This document shows positions 35,801-50,688 of a stretch of 64,000 nt of DNA, in pieces. The position numbers were made by a program, and so were the translations under genes. This stretch comes from Mugil cephalus (Eukaryota > Chordata > Actinopteri > Mugiliformes > Mugilidae): the NCBI RefSeq assembly GCF_022458985.1, contig NC_061773.1, forward strand, positions 21,734,001 to 21,798,000, written 5' to 3'. Positions within the stretch are counted from its first letter, which is position 1. Each line of letters opens with the position of its first letter. The notes beneath the pieces are model-generated. The model was not told the DNA's origin, did not search any database, and was given only the letters and a program-made list of their open reading frames with translations.

Positions 35801-38800
35801 TGGAAACACAGCACGAAGAAGGTGAGAGCAAAAACGAGCTGTGTTTGACATGTGTGCAGGACACATGGGCTAATTCAGGGATTTAATCTGGTGGTAACCT
35901 GCCGCTAATTAGAACGTCACTTTTTCCAAACTCTGGCGCTGACGCCGTTTATTTTTCTTGCAGCTAAAGATATTTGGCCTCCCTGTGTGAGAGTGACTGT
36001 AGTCAGGTCTCCGGTGCTGCAGGTGGGCACTCTGTTCATCATCACGGCCGACTCTCTAGCCACAATCGGCAGGTTTGTGCTCTTTTTTTTTTCTGATTGA
36101 GTCCCATCTCAATACAGGGTTTTGTACATTCAAAGTGGGGGAGTGTTTTAGACGGTGTTGCCACAGTGGGAAACATTGGTGCTGAATGGCTTTACGTCAG
36201 GGGCCTTCAACGTTTTTCAGGTCAAGGAACCCCAAACTGATGGAGAGATTAAGCAGCGACCTCCTACCTACTATATGTGTTATATATTAAACTTGGCCTA
36301 GTGCTATTTATTAATATCGATTATTATCATTTTGCATTTAATGTTAAGTTGTCCCTTATTCCTTTACTAAAACATGTTGGATTTATGTTAATGTGTATTT
36401 AAAGAAATTTAAATTTGTGTGGGGAAATTAAAAAAAAATATAGATAAAAAATGTCTAATCAACCAAAGATTTTGCGACCCCCCTGTTGAAGACTTGTGGT
36501 TTAAGTTAGAGTGAAAAACACTTCCCTCTGTGAGCATGCAAGCAGTAGTAAAATGATTTGATCTCTGTATATGATGGGTCAGCAAACTCCTTGAAGACAA
36601 CACGCTGTCTTTGTGTTTGCAGAGAGAAAGATATGGACCACGCAATCCGAATACCGGAAATGGGAGTCAGCAAGGTGCCTCTCCTCTTCACGTAGAGATT
36701 AAAATGATTCTTTTGTCTCATGCCGGGTTTTGTGACTCCGCTAAACGTTGAATGTGTTGCAGTTCCACGCAGAGGTGTACTTTGAGCAGGAGCTGCAGAG
36801 CTACGTGCTGGTGGACCAGGGCAGCCAGAACGGAACCGTCATCAACGGCAACCGAATCCTGCAGGTCGGTGTCGTTGCGCCTCAGTCGGCTCAGCTAAAC
36901 GGTTAAAAACTTCCAGCTTCACAGTGAGTCTTTCTCCCGCAGCCCAAAACCAAGTGTGATCCACACGCGCTGATGCACGGCGACGAGGTGAAGATGGGAG
37001 AGACTGTGCTGTCCTTCCACATCCATTCAGGGACCGACACCTGTGACGGCTGCGAGCCCGGTCAGGTGATGGCTCACCTCAGCAAGCACAAGAGGGAGGA
37101 CAGGACTGGTGAGGATAATTTTACTGGTTAAACCTCCTGAGACGCTGCGTTTTAGGTATGTGGCAGTTTCTTTTTCTGCTTCAGTTTAAGTTTTATCCTC
37201 ATAACTAGATACTAGTTGGTGTAAAAACTTGATAGCGGCCACGTAACAAAAGTGGACAAGGTACAAAACCTCAATTTTACAGTTGAAACTTGCTTGTTTA
37301 TGCTTAACTTTTGTAGTTTAACTCTAGGATCTCCTTAAAAACACTTACACATTTCTCCCTGGTGACAAAAAATGGCCACTTCCTAAAAACTGCTATAAAA
37401 GTGTTAGATATTGATATTTCTTCCACTTTAAAAAACTCAATCTTTTAGAATTACTTCAGCCTGCACTATTCATATAAAATAATAATTATTTTTTGTTTGT
37501 TTTTAACCCTGTAGAGGTCAATATGTTCACCACACTCCAGACATTTTAGCAAAAAAATAAAAAATTCTAATAATTTTCATAAAACACATTTCACTGAATA
37601 TTTGCTAATCACTGTTTTAAGGGACTCTGATGGGTCAATGATTGGAAGCAACATTGATTTTGATGCATCATTATTTTTTTCCCAGTGTCAGATTTAGCAA
37701 AAACCATGAGGTCCTAAGGCCAAAAAATGTCTTCTTCTTAAAAATAGCTGTAAAAGTGTTAATAATATATATTAATATGGCACGCAAATTCTATCAATAG
37801 TAATAAGATATAACTTCACTAATTAGCAAGTACTCGATTGAGGACATTGTGACAGCAATGAGAATTTATGTTTCATTACATATTGGTGATGATCAAAGAC
37901 GACGCTTAGTTTTTATAGTTCTACTAATCCCGAATAAAGAGAAATTAAAAATGCACACCAAACAAAAGCTCAGGTCTCAGGAGGTTAAATCCGTTCCTCC
38001 TCCGCCCTTATATGAGATGACGTGAGAGTGAAAGTACCACAGGGCTGAAGTTTTCACTGGCGTTTCCCACAGGTCCCACCCTCACCAAGGAGGACAAAGA
38101 GTCACTGAGACAGAAAGAGCTGAAGCAGATGAAAGCCAAATACGGCCTCCAAGTGAGTGTTAAAGAGGCAGCAGCTTCAACGCTAGTTTTTGTCGTGCAT
38201 TCGGTCATTTCGGTGCATTTCTCTATGCAGAGCAACGAGGAGACCAAAGCCACGAAGAACTCTAAATACAAGGACCGAGCCGAGTCTCGGCGTCAGACCG
38301 TGGGCAGTGAAGGTGTTTTCCAACGAGATGATGCACCGGCTTCTGTTCACGAGTAAGTGGAGAGTTAACTCCTAATGGCTGCTGAAGGGAAACAGCAGAT
38401 TCAAGTGGTGATCATGTGTTACGTCTCACTTTCTTAAAGGGAGATCAGTGAAGTCAATAAAGGACGGAAGATGCTGGAGAAGATGGGATGGAAGAAAGGA
38501 GAGGGACTGGGTAAAGAGGGAACAGGAATGAAAAACCCGGTGAGACAATCTGCTCCTTCTTTCCTGGTGGTTCTCTTTTAATTTTATGCAAAGCAACTAA
38601 AAAAAAAAAAAAATTTCCGCTCCCTCGTTCACAGATTCAGCTGAAAATCAGAAAGGCTCAGTCGGGTTTGGGGGCAGGTGCCGCCATGTCTCTCGACGAA
38701 GCGTCGCTGACCAAATCGAGGTCCCAGAAGAACTGGGAGAAAGCGCGCGAGAGGTTCGCCGACTCGTGCCAGCCGGACACGCCGCCAGCCAAAACACAGA

Positions 38801-38886
38801 CGAGCCAGCCACCTAAAGCCTGGGTCAGATCAGAAGAGACGGACGCCACGAAACAAACGAGCTCTGAAACGAGCGGACAAAGTTAG
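32803..38886 (+). CDS. aggf1: Angiogenic factor with G-patch and FHA domains 1, complete
   Basis: Fourteen coding exons: 32803-32994, 33798-33897, 33998-34182, 34305-34436, 34543-34740, 35389-35821, 35964-36072, 36623-36674, 36763-36864, 36943-37108, 38073-38152, 38231-38352, 38440-38539, 38635-38886. They sum to 2223 bp, 740 residues and a stop; human AGGF1 is 714. Domain order: coiled coil (residues 15-90), OCRE (about 170-235, tyrosine-rich GFYYDSASQLYYDANTG), a Lys/Arg/Ser-rich acidic linker with SEPEEGEITES, FHA (about 415-520, ATIGREKDMDH and VDQGSQNGT), G-patch (about 625-668, MLEKMGWKKGEGLGKEGTGM). AGGF1 is described as an endothelial angiogenic factor and as a spliceosome-associated nuclear protein. 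Start chosen because the ATG precedes the conserved coiled coil and follows a good acceptor. Confidence 0.97.
33120..33392 (+). repeat. LINE-type 3' tail (CR1/L2-like) in aggf1 intron
   Basis: The stretch ends with catctaatttcatt-like sequence, then cttgtgcttctgtatgattg and gaatgacaaataaa followed by an A run, resembling the 3' UTR of vertebrate L2-type LINEs. No coding part is left. Insertion is in the sense orientation of aggf1. Confidence 0.5.
34305..34740 (+). CDS. aggf1: aggf1 OCRE-domain exons
   Basis: Exons 34305-34436 and 34543-34740 encode TGFVFDENTGMYYDHSTGFY and then ASQLYYDANTGIYYYYDAES with GKYQFHSRIEV, the octamer-repeat (OCRE) aromatic domain. The intron between is only 106 bp, begins with the weak donor TCG|GTTTGT and contains an AT array at 34456-34482. 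The reading phase joins cleanly (0/0). Confidence 0.95.
34456..34482. repeat. (AT)n microsatellite in a short aggf1 intron
   Basis: About 13 AT units within the 106-bp intron that splits the OCRE domain, 20 bases from the splice donor. Confidence 0.9.
35964..37108 (+). CDS. aggf1: aggf1 FHA-domain exons
   Basis: Four exons (35964-36072, 36623-36674, 36763-36864, 36943-37108) encode the forkhead-associated phosphothreonine-binding fold: DIWPPCVRVTVVRSPVLQVG, ATIGREKDMDHAIRIPEMGV, SKFHAEVYFE and VLVDQGSQNGTVINGN. The conserved GR, SKFHAE (S-x-x-H equivalent) and NGT positions of FHA domains are present. A conserved Cys-containing tail (TCDGCEPGQVMAHL) follows. Confidence 0.96.
36198..36498 (+). 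mobile_element. Small hAT-like repeat, copy A (internally deleted)
   Basis: Begins caggggccttcaacgttttt and ends cccctgttgaagacttgtg, giving terminal inverted repeats related to CAGGGGTCTTCAAC. The flanks ctttacgt (36190-36197) and gtttaagt (36499-36506) match at six of eight positions, compatible with a decayed 8-bp hAT duplication. It lies in an aggf1 intron and shares its whole length with copies at 41.2-41.7 kb and 59.5 kb. Confidence 0.75.
38440..38886 (+). CDS. aggf1: aggf1 G-patch exons and C terminus
   Basis: Exons 38440-38539 and 38635-38886. The first encodes NKGRKMLEKMGWKKGEGLGK, with the glycine pattern of G-patch domains, which activate DEAH-box RNA helicases. The second gives PIQLKIRKAQSGLGAGAAM, then KNWEKARERFADSC, conserved in AGGF1, and ends in a Thr/Ser/Gln-rich tail and TAG at 38884-38886. 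Confidence 0.96.
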
Positions 38887-39380
38887 GAGCTTAAAAGTGA
38901 GAGCTTAACGCACCGGCATCAGCGCAAGGAGCCTCATTATCTCCTCGGAGAGGAAACACCTTTGAAGTCTGCAGCAGCCGGTTCAGTCTGACCTGATTTC
39001 CTCTCGTACCTCTTAGTTATGAAGAGACCATAATATGTGACCGTGATAACAAACCGTGACCGGTAACAAATCCTCTCGTCTGCGTTTATTCTAGAAAAAC
39101 TCACAAGAAAACAACTGAACTGCAGCGACGGTGCAGAGCTTCCACCGTGGCCTCCATGTACAAAGAGGACATAATTCGCCTCTAGCAAATATTGACACGG
39201 TGGAGCTATATTTCTCACAATGAGATCATGCTGTAATGAAACAACTGTGGATCTGTTCAGGCAACACCATAACCGATCGTGTTAAACCAGTCCCTGATGT
39301 ACAAAAACATGTTTTGTTTTGTTTTTTTGTTATTTTTTAAAAAAAGAAAGTGGCACATTAAACTTGTTCAACTTACTGTA
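38887..39380 (+). other. aggf1: aggf1 3' UTR (probable)
   Basis: Noncoding sequence after the stop with the variant polyadenylation hexamer ATTAAA at 39357-39362. The end is inferred. Confidence 0.35.
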
Positions 39381-42300
39381 CCCGTTTGTTTTTTTTATTA
39401 TTATATAACGTCAGATTACATTAGATTTTTCGAAGTGTTTGCTAAAAGGCGCGGGGCCAACAGATACCTGTGTGAGTCTAGGGAGCAGACGCTGTTAACA
39501 GTCCATCTTATCTCCGAGTTCATGTTGTGGGCGTGTGAATATTTGCATGTGTACGCGACTTTACGTTTGAAGAGAGGTTCAGTCTCACGCAGGAAACACG
39601 GTATAGTGCAATGATGTTTGAACGTTCTCGCTCGCGTTTCATTATTACAAAACTTCTCATAAATATGAAAATGAACCGAGCAGACGCGTGCTCTGCAATC
39701 AAACAGGTGAGTGATAAAACTCACGTGACACTGTTGGAATAACTCCTCGTGCTGGCCTGCCTGCCGCCTTTCTTCTGACTTATCGTGCCACCCATCCTGA
39801 TATTCCCTCTTCCCTCCGGTCGACGGACGGATGCCTCGGGGACAGCTCGGTAGGTAGGTAACAGTATCGCTCTGCAGTCGGATTCCTTCTGCCTTGACAG
39901 GTGGATCCTCCCTCCCTCTGCTTTACAACTCCAAAGTCTCCTCCCTCAACCTAACTGCACTTTACCAGACAAAAGATGTGCGATCCTGTGGCGCAATACA
40001 ACTGGGAGGGATCGGCTTCTGTCCTCTGAAGCCTGCTTGTTTTGGGTAGAAAGTCTCAAGCCATAAAAAGATATTGTGAGTCATGAGATAAAGTGGGATG
40101 TGGTTCAGGGCTTTTGAGAGATCTGGCTTGACCAGTTCCTGACGCTGCAGAAGAACACAGAGCTACTGTTCTTTCAAGTGCTGTTCATAGTGTAGTTTTT
40201 CCAGAAGTCATAATGCATAACATGTGAATCCATTGGGGAATAAGTCATCTGATTTAAGTCGCGTTCTTGGCATGTTTACTACAATAATAATAATTAAGCT
40301 TTTTGTTTTGTTTTTTTTTTGTTGGGCATATTGAAGGCCCGTTAAGATGATTTGCACACAGCGGTTGTGCAATTTGTACGACATAAGCGACACCGGTTCA
40401 AATTAATCTTGCGGTAAGAATATACTTTCCCTCCCGAGGCAACGCTTTCTCCTTGAATTGAACTGTGGCAAGCAAGTGGAGACAAGTCACAAGTTGGAGC
40501 TGAAACAATGTTTAGGTATAATCCTTCTCCAAGACGCACTTTAATAATAATCTACTTAAATATGCACGCGAGATAGATGCTTTTATGTTTTCAAGTCTGC
40601 TACGAGACACATCCCTTGGATAATTTTGGCGAGAAACAAGGATGAGCGTTTTGAGAACATTTTACACAGTAAAACACCACCACTGCCGTGCCTAACTTGT
40701 ATAGACGCCTTGTTCGCAGTGGATTCTGGCTCTGAGCCGTTCATGGGCCGAGGGTCAAGGAGCCAGAAGAGGTCAGCCCCTCTCTCATTCCACTCATTGC
40801 TCCGTGTCGATGCAACCAGACACACAGACTTCAAAAAGCTGGCGTTTGCATCCGACATTGCATCAGAGGGAGAAGAGTTTCTAGTGTCCAACAGCTTTTA
40901 ATCTTGTTGACTGACATGACCTATTTATGGATGATGAATTGAGGGATTTTGTTTTGTAATTAGATTCTTCTATGTCCAGTTTATTAAATTAAATCAATAA
41001 ATTTAGAACAAACACACTAAAAAATTCTGATTAAATTAAATTCAACAAATTCAATTCAATGCTCAGTCTTTCTTTTCAATAAATATAGCTAAATTAAAAA
41101 AATTAAATTCGATCTCCAGTAAGATGCACACACACAAAGACAGTTCAGGAACAGATAATAATAAAAAATAATAATAAAAACCTGAAAAACAGCACAAGGT
41201 CTTGGCCTGTCCTTCAAATTCATTAGATCCCATCAAGTGTCTGTGGACTGATCCACGGCTGTAAAATCTTTGGTTGATTAGACATTTTTTATACAGTATA
41301 TAAATATTTTTTCCCCACAAATTTAAATTTCTTTAAATACACATCAACATGAATCCAACATGTTGTAGTAAAGGGATAAATGGAGGCAGAAGACGTTATC
41401 TTTCAGTCCACTCTCATTCAATGATACAGGAGCTGTCTCAACAACGCACTGTTTCACACAGAGCGCGACACTAGTAGACCTGTCAATCTAGGCCTCCTGT
41501 ATGCAGTAGGCCCCGTCCCCGCCCCCGTCACTGTTCAGCCAACCACAAGATCACATATTATCCTACTCAGTCCCCAGGTGAAATCTGTGTATCATTTGAA
41601 TAGCTTAAAATTTAATGCAAAATCACAATAATGTATATTTATAAATAGCACTAGGCCGAGTTTAATATAGAAGCCATATAGTCGGTAGGGGGTCCCTACT
41701 TAATCTCAGTTTGGGGGTCCTTGGCCTGAAAAACGTTGAAGATCCCCGTCATATTGCATTGTGTCGTATCACACTGTATCATGGACGTAAACAGCAGTGG
41801 ACAGGGTGAGTGATGATAGTCACAAAATGCAGACGATAGGTGTACAAACACACCGGAGGCCTTCCTCTGCTACAGAAGGCCATGTTTCTACATGGCCTGG
41901 TGATTCAAATATATTATTCATAGACAGAAAGGAAAATAAACCCTAACTTGAGAAGCAACGAGCACGCATTTGACCGTAACGATGTTTGTTAGTGAAGTCA
42001 CATGCAGTTTCTCAGGTTTCCTCTCTTATTAACAGAGTAATGCAGTAAATCAGCCAGAGTCAACCTTTCGCTCCACTCTGACCACACCACGAGTGTTTGT
42101 GTTCATTCTGCGACTTCGTGTTATCCCAATCTCTGCATGTGCCTGTGAGCCCATTGAAAGGCATGAGACCAGAAGTGACAAGAGAAGCAGCCCTGTGTTG
42201 ACTCAACGTCGCCCGTGCGCCTCCCCTGCTTCCGCCCCGGTCACGTCCGCGTACACAGCTGAATCTGAGCCTTCTTCAAAAGACAACGCAGCTCCCTGGC

Positions 42301-43350
42301 CCTCAGAAAACGTACTATTATTATACAATTTTGAAACTTAGTTGTGACTCAAAAGAGGTATTTTCAAACGAAGAGAGGAAAAGTCAGGAAGCGGGGGTTT
42401 AACTGCTTCCACAAAGTTCACAGGCTTTTTCTGGGGCCAAGAGGAAATAAGTCTCATTCCAATAACATTCCAGCATCAATACATTGTTCACATAAGGAAA
42501 CGAGCTCTCACAATATTGAAAACCAAATGACTATTTGCGTAACAGCATTACGTAACCTCATCAAGGCTCTCACTTCTGTTTGTGTCTTTGACTCAAGTTC
42601 TCCAAACTGAATGGACATTCCAACCAAACTATGACTTCCTCCTGGCGAGTGACTCAGTAAAAGGCACTGCTTGAATGTCTTCCACTGCTGGCCTTTCCTG
42701 CTCCCAGCCGGAGCCTCTGGGTGTGTCTCCCTCTGACCTCATCTTCCCAGAAAATCCGTCAGAAAACCTCAGCAGCCCCAGTTTCTCCCATGATACCGCC
42801 TCTGTGCATGTCAACTACAAAAACAAACCAGGCAGTTTATAGAAAAACATCTCACTATGCTCATTACGTCAGCACCTCAGCGCCTGTTCATTCAACCAGA
42901 GCATCAGTCTGACTGGTTACTGCTGCCCACTGTGAAAACGTGAAACAGGACAAACTCTCAAGCCTGATTCTTACAGCTCTTGTCGACATTCTTCCAGTTA
43001 AAATCTCTGTTACTAATTCTTCCTCGAGAGCAAAAACAAATCGGTCTTTCCGCGACCTGCCTGTTGAAGCAGGTTTCCACAAGAGAAGCATTAATGTGTC
43101 ACACACACACGCACGCAAACTGCTGGGTTGACTAGAGAGGGGAATTATAGATTTGTGAAAAGAGGCTTTTGTTTTCATGCCAAAGACAATAGCTCCCCGC
43201 ATGGCAGCAGGACCTTTAAACCCGACACAGCACATTCAGTGAGTCACCTGACGCGCTCGTCCAGAAGTTAGCGCAAAACAAAATCAAACATGTACCCTAC
43301 ACAAAACCGTTTAGTGTCATGAATAACGGTGCAGCTCAGAGTGTGAATCT
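39380..43350. other. Intergenic region downstream of aggf1
   Basis: Read on both strands: open frames are short and show no recognisable family. It contains the repeat copy at 41215-41749 and AT-rich runs near 40960-41160. Nothing else is supported. Confidence 0.5.
41215..41749 (-). mobile_element. Small hAT-like repeat, copy B (longest member)
   Basis: Reverse-oriented relative of copies A and C: it starts with degenerate end sequence, then aaaatctttggttgattag, and closes with ttggcctgaaaaacgttgaa followed by gatcccc. It keeps an extra internal block of about 190 bp (41390-41580) that copies A and C lack, so it is closer to the parent element. No open frame for a transposase is left. Confidence 0.7.
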
Positions 43351-43353
43351 TAC

Positions 43354-43606
43354 CTCACTTCTCCGAGGACCGACAGATCTGCTGGGAGGTTTGAGTCCTT
43401 CGCGGAGCAGTGGATGTCAAAGACAGACGTCCCGTGTTGAGGCTGTGTGGAGTTGCCGCTTACTGAGTGAAAAGTCTTGTTCCCTCGCTCTGCGTGGCGG
43501 AGCTTAGTCCATGTGGCTGGATGGGAAATGGGAAATAAACTTTCTGGGCAGGGAGCCAAGAACAGAATGGGTTTTTAAAGACACAGCAGTTACAGCGCTA
43601 TATATG
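43354..43606 (-). promoter_or_regulatory. Possible unannotated minus-strand TATA promoter and first exon
   Basis: The minus strand has a TATATATAG box at 43606-43597 and, about 245 bases downstream, a consensus donor TGAG|GTAAGA (exon end 43354). An open frame of 69 codons crosses the exon but matches no family I know. It might be the first exon of a noncoding RNA or of a gene whose other exons I could not see; chance is also possible. Confidence 0.25.
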
Positions 43607-43936
43607 GTTCAGTCACACTCCACCGCAGTCCAGACGCACTACATCTAGATGGAAAAGGGACGTTGTACACAAGAATTTCGTTGGTAATTCCGTCTTAAAC
43701 TTTTTGAGGAAGCTGGCCAGAATGATTCTCAGTATAAGGTGATAATAATCATTATTAAGTTCACACAGGAAATTATTTAGTCTAGATAACCAGTATAGTT
43801 AAAAATCTAATTTTCCTGGTGCCTTTTTGTTCGGCCAGTTTAAAGAAACACACAGTTTGGTATCATAATTTAACAGTTTTAGTGGCTGCAGTAATAACTG
43901 GGATCGCACAAAATAGAATCAACACACTTTGATCAA

Positions 43937-44730
43937 TATAAAGGGTATACGCGTGACGTCACAGCCCGTGAAGTCTCCATGGTTACGGCCACTGAGTGGC
44001 AAAAAAGTGACAGTTGATCATGGAGATTAGCAGCATTAGTTTGAACCACAGGCTTTGATAGCGTCTAAACTGTAAAATTAATTTAAAAAGCGTGAAGAGA
44101 TGTTGTGCGATTGACTGTTCCAACAGATGTGAAAAGTAGTCGGAGATATATTTTTACAGATTCATTGCATTACGAATAAAACAACTGGAATCCAGGCGCA
44201 GAAACCTGGTGTTGTGGTTCACATTTAGTGTTTCAGGTAATATTAACTGATGCTGTATTTTTAGATGAAGCCATACCTTAAGTTGCTTCTTAGGTCACGT
44301 TCGTCCATGTTGTTGTTTCGGCGCTGACAGTAACAATTTCAGTCCCAACCATATAGACCATAACAATAAAAACAATAAACGGAATATTTGCGAACACTCC
44401 TCGTCATTCTTTTAACGTCCGGTCAGACGTTACAGTATCGTATGGCTAATGTTACTTCTCAGTAAAGCTCCGCTAGCATTAGCATCTTTTATTTAGCTAC
44501 ATTTGTATGTAACTGAAATTAACTAAAACTAACTGAATCTGAGACTAATCCACTTTTTCCAAATCCATACTAGTTCGTGTGGATCATTGTCGAGTTCAAC
44601 TGCCCTTAATTAGATCTGATAATCCCCATTTTTCCCGATCTCGCTGTACTTACCGCTACATTTCACCATGTTTTGCCACTCAGGGGGCGTGGCCCCGGGG
44701 GTCAGTGACGTCAGTGCATACCTTCTATAC
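43937..44730 (+). mobile_element. Decayed DNA transposon with THAP-domain remnant
   Basis: The ends read TATAAAGGGTATAC then GTGACGTCAC and CACTGAGTGGCAAAA on the left; the right end, inverted, reads TATAGAAGGTATGCACTGAC, GTCAC and CCTGAGTGGCAAAA, so they form imperfect terminal inverted repeats of about 60-70 bp. Between them, 44095-44245 encodes KRCCAIDCSNRCEK, a stop, then EIYFYRFIALRIKQLESRRR, which resembles a THAP zinc-finger DNA-binding domain (C-x-x-x-C start and FYRF motif). THAP domains occur in P-element-like and ISL2EU-like transposases. The rest of the transposase is missing. Confidence 0.6.
44095..44245 (+). pseudogene. THAP-domain exon remnant with in-frame stop
   Basis: Frame with RCCAIDCSNRCEK followed by TAG and then IYFYRFIALRIKQLESRRRN. 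The canonical proline of the FYRFP box is replaced by isoleucine and the frame is stopped, so it is not functional as written. A possible donor (TTTCAG|GTAATA) ends the block. Confidence 0.5.
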
Positions 44731-44739
44731 TTTTGTTGC

Positions 44740-44955
44740 ATTTTGTATAAATGCCAATACTTAAACATTTTTTAATTGTATTCTACTTTTCTCTCCTTAT
44801 CTTTATCTTATTATTTATCTTTTACACAGTCCACTCTTTATTGTTGTTATTTTTCTGCCCCGAAGCATAATGTTGCAAACTGCATTTTCCCCAATGTGGG
44901 ACAAGTAAAGGTTTTTCTATTCTATTCTATTCTATTCTATTCTATTCTATTCTAT
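44740..44955 (+). repeat. LINE-type 3' tail ending in (TCTAT)n
   Basis: gcattttccccaatgtggga followed by caagtaaagg and a TCTAT array (44915-44955) is the typical terminus of fish CR1/L2-like LINEs. The upstream 100-150 bases (tttttaattgtattctac, then ttatttatcttttacacag) fit a LINE 3' UTR. No reverse transcriptase is present. Confidence 0.65.
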
Positions 44956-44959
44956 ATAC

Positions 44960-46740
44960 AGAGTGTAGTTACACATCAATGAGCTGGTGTCTCCCTCTAG
45001 TGTCTTTTCACGAGAATGCAACTGCAGCAGAAAACCTCAACATACTAGAAACATCTGCCGTTGTGATTAAAATACATAACTAACAACAGCTTGACTTGAT
45101 AGTATATGACTAACACATTGCTGTGTTATGCTTTGCGTGCTTCTGACAGTCAAAGTTTTAAATCAGCACATGCAGCAGCCTGCTGAGGTTACACCATGCA
45201 GGTATTGAGGCCAAGGCAGTTTATCAATCTCTGTGGAAAAGCTACCTGCAGAGGCTGCTGCTGCTGCTGCTCCACAGAGGCATTAAGAACATATTCACTA
45301 CAACTGCCCTGCAACACCCACTGACAGGCCTAAAGCCAATAAAAGAATAATGACGCATTATGAAAAGTAATGGGTTCCAAAAGAGACCAGAGTTAAACCC
45401 TTTTGTTTAGTTGTGATAATGTAGATTAAATGCACTTAAAGCAAATGGCTGGCATAATGCGGACAGAATGATTATCAGCGTAATAGCTTTATCTACCATG
45501 AGTCTACTCCCTCCGGCTCAGCCACTGCTTCACATCTAAAGGAATTATTGGTGCAATTCAATTCTCTGTCACCGTACAGTCATTCCTCACCACACCATCT
45601 AACTATGTTTCACGAGGGAAATGTGACAGCTTGTGACTGTGATTCATAAAGTCATCAAAAACTCTTTAAGCAAGCGGCGCCGCACGGAGCCTCTGCAGGT
45701 TGTAGTAGAGTGAAGAGTGGACTAAAAAGGTGTGGTTTCCACTTCAGTTTGAGATGAGATCATCGACATTTTCTCTTCCGCCGATACCTTTTCACAGTGA
45801 ATTAACAGAGGTCGGACTTGATGCATCCTTCACTAACCTCCTTTTATTCACACTGTAACCTGGCAACAAGCCACTTGATGATTTGCAGTCACATGCCAGC
45901 TTCCCTTCACCATGGCTATGTGCATAATGAGAGATATGTCCAGTCATATTATGTATTTTAGGCTTAAACAAGTATAAAACAGGTGGTTATTTGAGTGTGG
46001 CCAGACTGTGACTAATGAATACATATTTTTTTTCCCATACTTCAATGGCAAGGCGTATAAAATGTAAGTCTGATATAAGAGAAGTCAGTACATCTGGTTA
46101 GAATATCGCCAGTAGATGAAGGGACTACACACACAGTTTTTATGAAGCACATTAGAAAGGTTTTAGGGTGATTAAATGTTGCCCATTTAGTTGCAAATAT
46201 TCCAAATGACATGACATACTGCAATAGTTGTGTCCCTGGCCTTTTAAATGCAACGAGGGAATATGTGAATATTCACATGTGATCACCTTTGACGCTGATG
46301 GAAAGAACAGCAACCAAGGACCCAAAGGTGAGACAGGAGTGAAGCTGTGAGCTGAACGCATACACAACAAGCTGACACAAACTGTACTGTAGCTCTGTGA
46401 AGCCAAGGGACATTTCATTAAAATATCAGTTGTAATATAAAACCAAGCGGCCAGTAACCAAAACAAACTGGATACACAGGCTATTTGTCAGAAAATAGAT
46501 ATAATGTTGTAATTACAAATAAAAGATATCCAAAGTTAATATGCAAATATGACACAGGTTTACTTTGCAGGATACACTCTAATGTTAAGAAGCCTAAAGC
46601 TAACATCTAGCGGTTCTTTTGCACAATAAATAATTTATTTTTACACCAGAATCCTTTATGAAAACATACGAATAAATGGTACTGTGATTCCCATTTCAAA
46701 TCTTTGTAGCGGCAGGCTCCTGGGTTCACTGCCACTATCC
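44960..46740. other. Intergenic region upstream of nsg1
   Basis: No coding exon, RNA gene or repeat end recognised. A short CTG tract (45256-45273) is present. A TG array lies at 46744-46761 just before the nsg1 first exon region. Confidence 0.45.
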
Positions 46741-46779
46741 TGCGTGTGTGTGTGTGTGTGTCTATGGATGTGATGAGGA

Positions 46780-47002
46780 CGTTACATCACTTGCAGTGCA
46801 GCCAGACGCCAGCAGCAGCATCCAGCTCGGAGGCAACGCGGCGCACAACCCCAGCTGGCCATATTGTGCACCAGCTCCTCGCAAACCGCCTGCGTCACAC
46901 CTGAAAAAAAACACACACACACACACACAGAGCAGCGCAGGAACAATAGAGTCAACCCATCAAGACGAGTGCACAGATTCAAAACGCGACTCGACTGAGC
47001 TG
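46780..47002 (+). promoter_or_regulatory. nsg1: Probable nsg1 noncoding first exon and promoter region
   Basis: A consensus donor GCTG|GTAAGT ends at 47002 and the next exon starts at 47327 after cctccag, 25 bases ahead of the ATG. Flanking sequence is relatively CpG-rich (46990-47320). An AC array (46910-46929) lies within. The start site could not be located. Confidence 0.45.
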
Positions 47003-47351
47003 GTAAGTGTTTCGATGCGTTAAATCGTGCCTCTTTTTTTTGTCACCCCCACAGTGATGCATTATTCCCATTATGTCGAAGCACTGCGCGTCCTCTCCTG
47101 CGCTTTTGTGCTTAGGAGGCCCACATAGCGCCGCGCACCGTGCGCATCATTTAGTTGGATCCGTGCTGCTGTTTTCACATGTGGGGTGAAAAAAAAACAG
47201 AAGGAAAAACAAAACACGCGTTTAGGATTTCTCGAACGGTTTGTGTGTTTCATTCAGCGGCAGGACGATCGATAGGAGTCGATAGGTTTTCGTGCATTAT
47301 TAACGAGCGCGCGTTTGTCCCTCCAGGTTGGCGTCTCTTCGTGCTGGGAAA

Positions 47352-50688
<3,337 letters not shown>

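Noticed and set aside
35413..35886. Treating the Lys/Arg/Ser-rich frame as a separate gene
   Set aside because: It contains SEPEEGEITES and joins in phase with the FHA exon, so it is the aggf1 linker exon.
40583..40901. Overlapping open frames on both strands (about 90-100 codons)
   Set aside because: No recognisable family, no splice context and no conservation signal visible; best explained as chance.
42888..43235. 115-codon minus-strand frame near the possible 43.5 kb promoter
   Set aside because: No known domain and no clear acceptor; not supported as coding.
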